Positions 14,322 through 25,392 of a stretch of 64,000 bases of DNA are shown one piece after another. Both the position numbers and the translations under genes were made by a program. Under the pieces are notes generated by a model. That model ran no database searches and was not told the DNA's origin. It saw nothing but the letters and a program-made list of their open reading frames with translations. Position 1 is the stretch's first letter. The number at the start of each line of letters is the position of its first letter. Source of the stretch: Monosporascus cannonballus (Eukaryota > Ascomycota > Sordariomycetes > Xylariales); NCBI GenBank assembly GCA_004154925.1, contig QJNS01000203.1:85916-149915 (forward strand), read 5' to 3'.

Positions 14322-14527
14322 TGTCAGGGAAAATGGTAAAGTACGGAGTGAGAGGCAGAAACAGCAGCCCAGCAGGTAGTTCATAGTATGGGTAGTGAAT
14401 AGATGACCATTAATGCCTGCCCTTTTCTAACTACTCGGAGGCGAAGCCCCCCTATATATACACAAACTGGAGCCAAACTGGTGGGTCGCTAGGCCCCGGA
14501 AAGGGGGCCGCACCTTGGCACCTGACA
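14322..14527. mobile_element. Solo short LTR, family S1, copy 1 (206 bp)
   Basis: The unit starts TGTCAGG and ends CCTGACA, a perfect 7-bp terminal inverted repeat with TG..CA ends. The flanks are identical 5-bp duplications, TTAAT, at 14317-14321 and 14528-14532. It has balanced base composition inside AT-rich DNA and contains a TATATATA motif. The first 167 bp align without gaps to 63834-64000 with 7 differences. The target is the RIP-degraded element H, so the insertion looks younger than RIP of its host. An LTR is favoured over a MITE because of the 5-bp TSD and TG..CA ends. Confidence 0.85.
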
Positions 14528-14869
14528 TTAATTCGCTGTGTAATCAAAATTTTCCTGAATATATTAAGATTTTATGTCATAATTTTCCATATCGATATTA
14601 TAATTTTAATTGGTAAAAGCGCTTTTTGGCCGTATAATAACTTATAAAGCCTCAGACTCTAATATTTTATAATGGTATTATTCGCAAATATTATTTTGGA
14701 GAAAAGCTTCACCTTTTTTTCCCTATACCGTTTGTCGCTTTTATTTATTCTTTATCGATCGAGATATACCTTTTTTCGATTAATTCGTACCCTTAGATAA
14801 CGTATATAATTCCAACATTTCGCTTAATCCTAACCATTTCGCAATTTTCGATAATTTTTAATTTATTTT

Positions 14870-17800
14870 TAAAGCTTTTAGCGATCTTAATATTAACCGG
14901 AATTTCGTATCGATAAAAAAATATATTCGTCTAAGAATTTCCTAATCTCTGTAAACATTATTATACGCAAGGTTTTAACTTTGAAATATCTTGATAATTC
15001 GTATCGGATTTCGATAATTGCTTTATATCCGTTATCTTTTGACATAATTCAAACGTTAATAATCTAAGTAGCTGCGATATTTAAAAAATCTAAAAATTTA
15101 TAGCTTTTTTCGAAATATAGATCAATAGTTTTCTGGTATAAAACATAAATACAGATTATTTCCCGTATATGTTTATATATATCGCGTTAATAATATAAAG
15201 CAATTATATATTGATACGCTGCATCCCGTCCTTTATAACCCTAATCTTTGTAATATTATCTAATTATTATTAGGCTTTTTTATTTGCTATTAACAATTTT
15301 ACGATTACCATATTGCTTCTCTGTTTCGCGCTATAAAATACCGTCCTAGACAAAATATTTTAAGATTTTGGTCTTAAAACCTATTAGTTTTTTTGTTATA
15401 ATATCTGCTAATTAATCGAGGAGCTTGAATATCGTTAAAAACCTTACGTATTTTTATATCTATTTAAACCAAATCGTAATAAAAAAACTTTTTTTATTTA
15501 AGTTGTTCTAATTATAGGATTCAGCCCAATAACGTTTAGTTAAATATCAATAAAATTATCAATTTCTCCTTTTTATTAATCGTCTAGCTTATTAAAAAAA
15601 CCCGGTTAGTTCTTTCGATAATCTATTAGCGGCCGTATTTTTTTAGCTACGGACATGTTTAATTTCGGAATCGAAAAACTTAATTTACGTAATCTAATGA
15701 ATTAACAAGCTATCGAGTAACGAACTTTTAAAGTTACTAATCGGTATTACTGATACCTGAACGTCAGTTTCAAATATAAACCGAATTCCATAAATACAGT
15801 TCCAGAATCGCTTTAAGATTTTAAAAATAATTCGATATTTTAACTTAGTAATATCGTAACTTAATTCGGCTTTTTTCCAGGTATTACTTTTAAAACGCGC
15901 CAGGTATTTTATGCCATTAATTACTTAGCCTAACGTTCTTCCGAAACCTCGTTCACATAAATCAGTTTTTACAATAATTTCTTTTATTCCGAGACTATAA
16001 TTAATAATAACGAGGATTAAAGCCGTTATAAGTTTTTTTTGAAGCGTTTCCATAACATATTCCTAATTAAGATCTTAGATAAAAAACTCATTTTTGCGAA
16101 AAAACTAAGTAAAAGGTTCCGCCTTAATAATATAATACATAATAAATATCTAATAACAAACTGTATTCCTTAAGAGGGTTTTAGTTTTCGATAGGTTTTT
16201 GTACAGACGAATTTCTAGAATATTTATTATTTTAACGGTATTAGGTTAACGATTATTTGTACCGCAAAAGAATCTGATTATAACCGTAAATTCGCAGTAT
16301 TATTAGGACTTTTGTATATTAATCGTAGCTCCGATAAGTCCGTAATTAACAAAACATTTTATTTATTAATCATATACCTAAAAACGAACCGTCCACTTCT
16401 TGGAAAAATCTTAATATTATATTATCGTACCTTGAATCTCTGAATATTAACGTTATTTACAAATAACGGCGCGATTCTGGACATCAAATTATAAAAGATC
16501 CTCTTAATTACGCAATAAAATTAAGTTAGAAAATTAATAAACATTTTAAGTATAATAATATATAGAAATAATCCAAATAACGTTACGAAAGTTATTATAT
16601 TTTTATTAGCAGAATTAAAATAACCTAATTATATCCCAAAAATAACTATAAAAAAACAAAAGGCATATGGCGAAATCTGCGGAAACTTCGTCGTAATTTT
16701 CCAGCATAAATACATTCCGCAAAATAACGGTGTTTAGCTGCGTTGTAAAATTAATTAATCGCTGTGATGGGACTGTATGTAGCCCTATTATGGCGCACCG
16801 AACAAACGCCGATACCAAGCAGCACTAGCGCAGCGCCTTATATGCGAACATATATAACTGTATTTTCATTTTTTCTTTCTTTTCTTTTTACCTAGAAAAT
16901 AAACTCTTATTGGCAACTAATTGCAGACCGCTCAGGTGAAGCCTTTTATAATCGCAAACCGTTATCTTTTTTTTAATAGGGAACTAGGCATTCCGGTACG
17001 TAATATGCAATTGCTCGAATACTTCTTTTTCGATATGTGTATATAACATATCGATCAGCTTGTCCTTTATATTAACTGGTACCATAATGCCCTTAATTTG
17101 CCATATTCTATAAGGAATAATTCTGATTTCGTAATAAGATACAATAACCTTTTCAATTCGACCATATTTCTGCTAGCTCTTTCTTAAAACAGCTTTTTTT
17201 CGGAGTAATATTTCTTAAAAAAAGGATTTTTCCATACGGATAAACCTGTTGCCAATCTGATCAAATAAGGCCTTACTTCTTTCTTCGGTTAATAGGGTCC
17301 TTTGGGATATCGAAATAAACCTAGGAAATAATGCCGTTAATGATATGCCAAATTTATCTAGGATATTTTTGTACTCCTTAATCGTTTCTATAACTTTTTC
17401 GAACTCCTTAACTTTTTAATCTAGACCCCCAAGTGGTACCGATTTATCGGGTAATATATTATCGATAAAAATTACTATCTTCCAGTTAAGCCTATATATA
17501 ATATTGATTTAAGTCTTTTCTTTTTTGGTCTCCTTAATGTTATCGTATATCTTTTCCCATAAAATTACATACAGTACATATGCCAATTTTTCGTTATCGC
17601 ACTGTTCTAAAATTTTATTCCTAAGGTTTAATTTATCTTTTATGGCCTTCTATATCGTCTTATAATCCTAATTAAAACACGTTTCTCTAATCGAAAACAT
17701 ATAAGGGCCTATAGCGGATTTATTTATTTTTTCGTTATTACGCTTATTTGCGTTAATAGGATGGCCTATAGATTTGCCGGCTACATATGTTTCAGGTTAA

Positions 17801-18260
17801 TCATTTACACGGATATGACGATTAATTCGTCTTGCCTGTATTAAGAAAATAATAATTTTTGTCGGACCTAATTCCAAAGTTTGTTTTATTATTTCTAGGT
17901 TTATATTTAATATTATTTTCGATATCGTTTTGAAATTAAATCCTAATATTAATAATTATATTGTACGGCGGTCGTCGATAACAAAAGAAAGAAATAATAA
18001 GTAATCGACCAATTAACCAGATCGGAACCTTGATTATATCTTCGAATTTGGTCCTTTTTTGTTAGTAAATCCTATAAAAACCAGTATTTATTGTATTACT
18101 AGCTTATATTTCTTAACGAACGATAGGATTATGACATTCGATTCGGCTTCGGTATCGATAATATTATTAATTAGATCATTTTCTTTTCCAAATCCAACTT
18201 CAACAACAAATCGCAACAACCGAATAATATATTCGGTCACACCGTACTATTATACAGACC
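14870..18260 (-). pseudogene. gag-pol remnant of element H (protease, RT, integrase)
   Basis: Protease: NNIIDTEAESNVI, with the active-site box DTGA altered to DTEA at 18145-18156. RT N-terminal part: VFEQLHITYRNA, a stop, FPIKKK at ~16970-17000, preceded by IKGIMVPVNIKDKLIDMLY. RT continues beyond the S3 insertion with QRLINFTTQLNTVILRNV and DEVSADFA (16615-16760), then LFVNNV at the catalytic box (16449-16466), where both Asp are Asn. Integrase zinc domain: GYKGRDAAYQYI and RDIYKHIRE with a C-x-C pair at 15130-15240. Integrase core: KDNGYKAIIEIRYELSRYF at ~14970-15020. In-frame stops throughout make it non-functional. Confidence 0.75.
16763..16950 (+). mobile_element. Solo LTR, family S3 (188 bp), inside the RT of element H
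   Basis: The insert starts TGTGATGG and ends TTTTATA, the terminal CA probably changed to TA by RIP. It is flanked by 5-bp direct repeats ATCGC at 16758-16762 and 16951-16955. Removing it joins FPIKKK to QRLIN of the H reverse transcriptase. On the plus strand it has a TATATAA motif, a pyrimidine-rich run and AATAAA in promoter-to-polyA order, which sets the orientation. No second copy was seen. Confidence 0.7.
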
Positions 18261-19029
18261 GAATATTGGCTTTGTTTTATTTTTCCGGCTTATACTCAAT
18301 ATCCATAATTAAGATCTTAAACGTTTGTTACGGTTTAATAAATGCAAAGCCGCGAACTTTTGCCTTTATTATCTCGATCGTCTTTTTATTGCTATAATTT
18401 AATATTTTTAAAGTTTTTACGGCCGTAAAACCTTTATAAACCTTATTAAAATCCTGGTAAACTTTAATCAATTCAGACCAGGTAATGTCGAACTTTTTTT
18501 TTCGCGTTTTCGTAAATATTAGCCTTTTAATGTTTTACCAATTACTTATTAATTAATTTACCGTAATTAAAGGTATAATCTGTTTATATTCCCATGTCAT
18601 TATTTAAAATAAAGGTCCGTTTTGCATATGTTTATTATTATTAATTTTATTTTTCTTTGTAGATTCGCCGACATATTCTTTTTCCTTACCAAGTTACTGA
18701 GCTAACATAATATTAGTAAATATAAAGAGTTTATTATCCATATCGACCCTTAATACGCGGATTTCCTTAAGATGCCGAATGCTTTTGCTCTTAACAAAGT
18801 TGCTTTAAAATCAATTAATTAAAGGTATTTTTTTGTAAAACGGCCTACTATTCTTTATAACAAAACAGGATATATTAATCTTAATAATGCGGTTTTAATT
18901 AGTAACAGGTTGTAGTCAGTTAGGCTTTAGAATTATCGTAAGATAAGGTACGTCGGGGATATTAAGACGGGTAAAATCCTGGTTAGCATTAAATATAGAT
19001 TATCCTAACCCTTCAAAAATCTTCTATCG

Positions 19030-19449
19030 TGTGACGGCTGGGCGGTTTAACCAACTATTAAACCTTAGTCGTAGGGGTTTATGTTGGCAAGAGTATCGTA
19101 AGAAACTAAGCAATAAATATAGTAACGTATTACGTCTCGTAATACCAAGGGCGCCTTGGGTAACGAAATATTATTATAAACGATTAATATTAATAAGTAG
19201 TTTATTGCAAACAAAAACTATTTATATTATGGAAATAATAAACGTATATATCTTGAGCGTAGTTCTTATTAATCCTAGGACTCGCTGGACTCGCCAGCAA
19301 TCCTCGCGATTCAGGACTCGCTGGACTCGCCAGCGATTCCTGCGATCCAGGACTCGCTGAACTCGCCAGCGATCCGCGATCATGTGACTTGAAGCGTCCC
19401 CGCTCTTTTCTGACCGTTTCTGGTTGTGCCAAGCAGTTGGGTCATAACA
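19030..19449 (-). mobile_element. Solo LTR of the chromovirus family, U3 with 36-bp repeats
   Basis: Read on the minus strand it starts TGTTATGACCCAACTG and ends GCCGTCACA. Its R/U5 half is that of the chromovirus LTRs, but the U3 half is unique in this window and carries the 36-bp tandem array at 19279-19380. Flanks are TATCG (19025-19029) and TGTCG (19450-19454), a TSD with one TG-to-TA change. No internal region adjoins, so it is a solo LTR. It is little mutated compared with the surrounding DNA. Confidence 0.85.
19279..19380. repeat. 36-bp tandem repeat, ~2.8 units, in an LTR U3
   Basis: Two full units (19279-19314, 19315-19350) and a partial third begin GACTCGCTGRACTCGCCAGC. Each unit contains the inverted pair CGCTGG..CCAGCG. 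It occupies the U3 of the solo LTR, where promoter or enhancer repeats would be expected in LTR elements. No function is shown. Confidence 0.85.
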
Positions 19450-19501
19450 TGTCGATAATTATAATACTTTATTTTATCCCTAAAATAGATAAGGAAACTA
19501 G

Positions 19502-19631
19502 TGTTATGGCTGCACCATGCCATTACGCCACCAGGGCAAAAGATCAGTGGAATGATCGCAATTGTGGCAATCATCCTGATGCTTACAGCTGCATATATAC
19601 TGGAGCTCTTACGGTGGACCAAGCCGTAACA
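19502..19631. mobile_element. Very short solo LTR-like element, family S2, copy 1 (130 bp)
   Basis: It starts TGTTA and ends TAACA (5-bp terminal inverted repeat, TG..CA) and is flanked by exact ACTAG duplications at 19497-19501 and 19632-19636. It contains a TATATA motif. A second copy lies on the opposite strand at 40597-40728. Reading plus from base 3, one frame stays open to a stop near the 3' end and encodes a strongly hydrophobic run (MIAIVAIILMLTAAYIL). At 130 bp it is short for an LTR; a TRIM-type element or a MITE are the alternatives. Confidence 0.75.
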
Positions 19632-19730
19632 ACTAGGTAAATTATATATCCATTTTGAAATCTTTTTCCAAATAGGAAATTTCTTATCGATCGCCTAATT
19701 CTAGAATATCGTTAAGAATTATATTATACA

Positions 19731-20187
19731 TGTCACACTTACTAAGGATCAGGTGCACAGCTCTTGAGGGTATATTGACTTGTTTTTTAAAGCTAGAAAG
19801 CGTTGATCCCACTTATTGTGGGCGATCCACTGATATAGGGCTCCGGAAAGGAATAACAATCACCCGAAGACCCTAGCTAGGGGTGCCCTTTTCTATGACA
19901 ATACATAAATTAAATCGATCAGTTGTAAACCCAGAACAAATTATATATTCATTATTATAGAACGAAAATAAACTCGTTTCTTTTATATCCGAAAACAACT
20001 TGTACGTATATTTTACGTAACTTTATTTGACTCAAAATTAATAACTTTCTTTTTTACAATTACTAAATCGTTTTCTACGGCCTCGGTAATTATTTTTGTA
20101 ATTACTTCGTTTACGATAAGATCTTATTCTGCTAATATCGTTCGGCTAGATGATTATTATATTAATCGATAAATTAACACCCCTACA
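19731..20187 (-). repeat. LTR-like unit (457 bp), minus orientation
   Basis: Read on the minus strand it starts TGTAGGGGTGTTA and ends GTGTGACA. It contains a GGATATAAAAG TATA motif followed by ATAATGAATATATAA, as expected for an LTR promoter and polyA region. The flanks ATACA and TTGTG do not match, so it is not a simple solo LTR. It is either the 5' LTR of element H (internal sequence to its left) or the 3' LTR of a degraded element to its right (20188-20921). Its left half is balanced in composition, its right half AT-rich. Confidence 0.55.
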
Positions 20188-20921
20188 TTGTGCCCACGGC
20201 GGTTTCTGGTCTAAAAGTACGTAATATTACGATAACCGGACAACTTTGCGATTTTTTATTTTTTTTTAAAAACGTTAGAGTTCTCAATTTATCGTATTTA
20301 GAAAGTTTTTAATTCTTATAAAATATTAATAATCTGTAATACCTAATTACGTTTTGCTAATAAAAAAGTTCAAGTACAAAATTAGTTGGTCGAAAAGGCC
20401 TAAGGCCTTATTATCGTACTTTCCTTATTTGGTAAAAATCAAAACGAACTGTATTTAATAATCGCCTTAACTTTTTACATTTAATTAATTCAGCGTTATT
20501 CAAAGCTTAAACTTTAATCAATATCGTTATAGTGTTATAAGCCGTTATATATAAATTCTTGAACTTCTTAAATAAGCTATTAAAAGCTTTTTCGAAATAG
20601 CTGGCTAAAAATTCTTTTAATAAGTCTTTTAGTGTATTTATACCTATTTATAATTTTGCTTTTAAACTTAACTTTTTTAATAATATCGCGAACCTTAATA
20701 ATAGGTTTTCAGCAGTATTTATAAATCTAATTATATATGTTACGTTAAGCCTTTTTTACGAATATTTTTAATCGATTTTTAATAATCCGTATCTGCTTAA
20801 AATCTCATAATTTAAAGGTTTTTAAAATGTTCTTAACCGCCTTATCCCAAATAGCAATACCTTTAACAATAACTTTGATTTGACTTTTTATGAAAAAGCT
20901 ATTTATTTAGTGAGGTAACTT
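20188..20921. other. AT-rich degenerate sequence between an LTR and element B
   Basis: No gene or bounded repeat was recognised in this 734-bp stretch. If the LTR at 19731-20187 is a 3' LTR on the minus strand, this would be the end of that element's internal region. Element B inserted at ATTAA (20922-20926), so the pre-insertion neighbour of this stretch is 33387-33481. Confidence 0.3.
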
Positions 20922-20926
20922 ATTAA

Positions 20927-21321
20927 TGTTACAACCTCACAGTCTTGGCTAGCTTGCGGACGGTCGGACCTACGAAAAAAGCAAAACCCGACCCTAGCCA
21001 AGACAATACGTAACCAGCTCAAAGGTCTCAAGGCGCTAAGCACCCTAAGCCCCTTAAGCCGACAAAGAGCTCAAAAGGCTTAACGGGCTTAAGGGGTTAG
21101 GCCGTTTAAATACCTTAAACTAAAATAAAAATATATACGTTTATTATTTGCATAATTTAAATATTTTTAACTTATAATAATATTGTATTATTTAAAGTAT
21201 TTTTGGTATTACGAAACATAATACGTCATTATATTTATTAATTAAAATCCTACATTATTTTTATTAATATAAATTCGGATAATTAAGGTTTAATAATAGA
21301 TTTAACCATTTAACCGTTATA
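20927..21321 (+). repeat. 5' LTR of copy B (395 bp, U3 type b)
   Basis: It starts TGTTACAACC and ends CCGTTATA, the terminal CACA of the family changed to TATA. U3 carries a GGACGGTCGG block and several aagcc/ggctt segments shared with LTRs B3', C and the solo LTR at 40779. An aaaatatatacg TATA-like block marks the shared 3' half. Confidence 0.9.
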
Positions 21322-21329
21322 CGTAATAA

Positions 21330-22460
21330 GTTTTTATTTAATAGTACCGTTAGATTTTGAGCAATATCGCCGATACTATATTTATTGGCAAGCAGCCTAA
21401 ATAGCCCATTTACCAGGTTCTTGATAACAGAGATATTGAAATAAAATCCGAAAAAAAGCAGTTTCGTTTTTTTCGCAAAAAATTTCTCTGACGCCTAGAT
21501 ATTACAAACGAACGCCTTATTTAGCTTAAAAAAACAATAATGACCTTATAACGTCCTTTTAAGTCACCTATAAGAAACTTAAAAAAAAAGGGAAAAACTT
21601 CTAAAACCGGGAATTCTTTTCGAATGAACTAAGTTATTTAGTTAAATTTTACTAAAAAACCAGAAAATTTTTTACAGCCTTTAAACCAGAACTTTTTAAT
21701 AAAACCTTAACTAAGTTAAAACTGTTTTAAGCTTAATATGAAATATTTTTCGGGTATTTTTCTATTCGATAAATTACGCCTATTATATAAATTAAATTCG
21801 GAATTAAACGACTTACCGGCAATATAATTACTTAATTTAAACCGGTTATAAAACAATATGTTACTTTATTAATCTAAAAACAAAACCGGGAAATAATACA
21901 AATATATAATAATTACGAATAATTTAAGCAAATATTAACAAGACTTATTAAAATAATAAATGAAAAAATAAAAGCCGAAATGTAAATCCAGTAATTATAA
22001 CAAAAAGAATTAATATCTAATTATAACAATATATTAGTTTAATTAACCTTTAAGCTAAATTAGTGATAAAAAATGCTAATAATCAAATTTTTCGATAACT
22101 TAAAAATATAAAAAAAGGGTTTTAAGGTTAATCGGCCTAATTATTTGTCGGATTATATCGTTATAGTAATTAAGATCGACGATCGACAATACGCCTAGCA
22201 TATTAAAGGTACCAAAAATAATAATAGTAACAAACCCCGATAAACGGCTAATACTAACGCTTTTCGACGCGGTAATACTTTTTACGACACGGAACCAGGA
22301 CCTATAGAACTGGAAGCTACTTACAGAAAAAACTGGAGCCAGACCAAATGCTTTAATTATAGCAAAATAGGGCACAAGGTAGTATGGTGCAAGGTACCTA
22401 AGAAACCCCGTTAGGACAACTGGAAATCCGTACCCGAAAAATAATACAAAGAAAATCAAA
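21330..22460 (+). pseudogene. gag of copy B with CCHC zinc knuckle
   Basis: Gag binds the RNA genome and forms the particle. The nucleocapsid knuckle is at 22349-22390 and reads CFNYSKIGHKVVWC, the C-x2-C-x4-H-x4-C pattern with the second Cys changed to Tyr. Upstream, a charged region matches copy D gag around 42600-43000, so B and D share one gag type while C, E and F share another. Many stops interrupt it. Confidence 0.75.
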
Positions 22461-22479
22461 AAAAGGAGGCAAATTCCTT

Positions 22480-25198
22480 AACATAATTCGGCCAGAATAC
22501 GTACCAGGCTCCCTATAGTAAAAGGTCCAACAAAGAATGCGAAAAGCTAAGAAACTAGCTTAGTAAGCACTACGAACAAAATAAGAAAAAATATAAAAAT
22601 AAGTACGCAAATATCAGAATTAAATAAAAAGAATCTATTTCGGAACCCCTGATCGATATAGTAAAATATATGCGATATATTGTCGACGACGTGAATATCT
22701 CGATTACGAAAAATAAAAACAATATATTTACGGACGAATTACCAGTATGTATTATAAAAAAAATTTGATTTTCCAAACCGAACCGGAAATAACAAAAACG
22801 ATAAATAATATCGACACTTTCGATCTATAACCTCAGAAAATATTTATAAACTGGTCGAAACAAAAACCTGGCCCGAAAAAAAATAATACCCGGAAAAAAA
22901 CCTTTTTGATTGTTACGAATAATATAACTATTAAAGGGAAAAGGAATTAATATCACATATAATAGGAAAATACTGCCAAAGATTTATTACAAACTTTCAT
23001 ATTGAATTAGCATTTATAATAAATTTTAATACAAAAAAAGTAATTAAAATTACGTTAGTTTATAAAAGAACATTAAAACGACAATTAAGACGACGTATAT
23101 TAAAATAATATCGAAACTATAAGAAAATAATTTACCTAATACAAAAAGAAGTTCAAGCAATATTAAAAATAATTGGTATAATTCGAAAACATTGTACGCC
23201 GATAATAATGACAAATATAACAGTTTAATTCGTTTTATATCGAAATATAGATAAAGTTCGATAAATTCGAAAAAGAATTAAAAGAAAAGGATTACCTGTA
23301 AAAAACCGTAAAATAACGAAATTTAAAAAAGTTAAGAGAAATTCCTAAAAACGGCTTTAAACGCGACGATAAAAGCCGTTAATAATCTTATTACTTTAGA
23401 TATACCAATTAAAACGTATTGGTATACCGTAATAATAAATTACAGAGCTTTAAGTAGAAATTATATTATACTAAAGGGAATTAATAAGTTTAAATTGTTA
23501 TAAAATTATAAATTAAAACCCTTTATAATTACGAATATTAACGGTTATGAATTCGCTTATAATAACAGAAAAATAATATACGAAATTGATTATTTCGAAA
23601 TTTTTGTTTAAGAATAATACCAGATAGTTGATTTCGATATTTTTCCATTTGGGAATTACGATATAATCTTAGAATTACCATAAATACGTTAATACGGAGT
23701 TTTGACAAATGAAAAAATTAACCAGGTAAGATTTATCTTATATCTTATTAGCAGATAAGACAAAAAAGAATTAATATCTTAATATTCAATCGAAAATAGC
23801 GACAAATATAGGCATAAAAAGATGACAAAAACTTTATTACCAAAAGAGATAAAATGTAAGAAAAAAAGTGAATATTAAAAAAAATATAACATATCGTTAT
23901 TATTATTAAAATGAAATTAAAGTAACTAAATACCGACTTAAAATAATAGCCCCAAAAGGCCAATGACTTAACTAATATGTTATTATAATATTACCGATAT
24001 AAGCAACTTTTTAAAAAGCAACTTAATACGAAATTATTAAAACATAACAAATAAGATTATAAGATAATATTTAAAAAAGGGTTTTCGACCAAGTTATACT
24101 CTATTTACAACTTTAACGGAAATAAATTACGCGCTGTTCAAAAATACCTAAAGATTCGGTTATAGAAAAAATAATTTAGATTTTCGAAATTACTAAAAGG
24201 TTATCTAATATTTTCTATACCTAAAAAAACGAAAAATTACGACTTATAGTGAATTATTAATAATTAAACGATATTATTACGCTTAATTACAGAAATAAAG
24301 AACCCACTTTACGGAACTTAAAGGTTTACCGGATTCGATATTAAAAATAAATATAACTTTTTTAAGATTAAGAAAAACATAAATAAAAAATAAATTTTAA
24401 ACCAAAATACGGATTACTTAAATACATGGTTATATAAATAAAATTTACGAACTTATTAACAACTTTCTATCAGATAGTAAATTGTGTATTACGAAAATAC
24501 CTCGATACTTTCGTTATTTATTATCTTGACGACATTTTCATTTTTTCAAAAATGGAAAAGGCACATATAGGATAGGTTTATAAAGTTTTTTAAGCTTTAC
24601 AAAACGTAAAGTTACTTATTATCGCAAAAGAAGTTAATGCTATATATAGGAAATAAAATATCTGGAATATATTATTACCACAGAATATATCAGGATAGAC
24701 TCTGAAAAAAATCATTATAGTTATAGAATAACAAACGTTAACCACAGTTAAAGAGGTACAAATATTCCTTAAATTCGCTAATTACTATAAGAAGTTTATT
24801 CGAAACTTTAGCAAAATAACTATACCCTTAACGAACCTTACGAAAAACAATTGAAATAAACGTCCGAAATAAAAACAAATATTTTGAAAAATTAAAGATA
24901 TGATTATTAACGAACTAATGTTAATTATATACAATCCAATATGCCCCGTTAAATTAATAACCGATATTTGAGATTACGTATTAAGCATAATAACTGGATG
25001 ACGAAATAGTTAAGACAAATTGCACCTTATTGTATTCTTTTTATATCAGTTAAAAGGAACCGAGCTTAATTACGATATTCCAAATAAGGAATTTATGGCT
25101 ATTATTATAGCATTCCGAAAATTTAGGCATTTCCTAAAGGGAAATTTGTACCGGATTAAGGCTTATACGGATTATCAAATTTTACCTGTTTTATTACG
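22480..25198 (+). pseudogene. pol of copy B, 5' part (protease region, RT, RNase H)
   Basis: The RT box is intact: FVIYYLDDIFIFSK with YLDD at 24522-24533. RNase H is visible as LKGTELNYDIPNKEFMA at ~25050-25105, followed by FRKFRHFLKGN. The reading frame is broken by stops upstream. At 25203 the nested element interrupts pol within the block reading YTDYQILP; pol resumes at 30809. Confidence 0.85.
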
Positions 25199-25203
25199 AC
25201 CAG

Positions 25204-25392
25204 TGTTACAGGCTAGAGCCTATAGAGCAGCTCGGGCTTACGGAGCGAGCTCCTTAGCCCGAGCTCACCCATATGTATATAGGGAGCAGCAACTTTGCTG
25301 GTGGCTAACTGTTTCTCCTTTTTCCTTTTTACCTTAAATATAAACCTTTATTAGGCCGTACCTCCGTTTAATTATGTATTATGCCCGTTATA
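25204..25392 (+). repeat. 5' LTR of the nested element (189 bp)
   Basis: It starts TGTTACAGGC and ends CCCGTTATA. Inside are a TATATAGG motif near 25276, a pyrimidine-rich run (tttctcctttttccttttt) and AAATATAAACC. An 8-bp inverted pair of the gctcggg/cccgagc type marks its U3. It matches 30615-30803 in length, so the two LTRs differ by substitutions only. Confidence 0.92.

Larger units (their letters stand above)
14533..19024 (-). mobile_element. Gypsy element H, minus strand, RIP-degraded
   Basis: Reading the minus strand from right to left gives protease, RT, integrase zinc-binding domain and integrase core. This order and the sequence blocks are of Ty3/gypsy type, but the lineage differs from elements A-E: the RT box is LFVDDV-like and no chromodomain was found. 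It is interrupted by solo LTR S3 (16763-16950) inside the RT, and S1 (14322-14527) lies beyond its integrase. The left end is undefined. The right end may extend to the LTR at 19731-20187, which would then be its 5' LTR. Confidence 0.7.

Noticed and set aside
16615..16818. 67-codon minus-strand open frame as a gene
   Set aside because: Its 5' part is LTR S3 and the rest is an RT fragment of element H (RLIN, DEVSADFA), so it is a fusion by insertion.
18059..18397. 112-codon plus-strand open frame
   Set aside because: It lies antisense to the protease of element H (DTEA at 18145-18156). Its open state reflects RIP removing stop complements on this strand; no family signal was seen.
19389..19640. 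Overlapping open frames on both strands across 19202-19640
   Set aside because: They span two different solo LTRs and the TSDs between them. Only the frame inside S2 is kept as an observation.
25020..25337. 105-codon plus-strand frame as an independent gene
   Set aside because: It is RNase H of copy B (ELNYDIPNKEF) running into the 5' LTR of the nested element at 25204.
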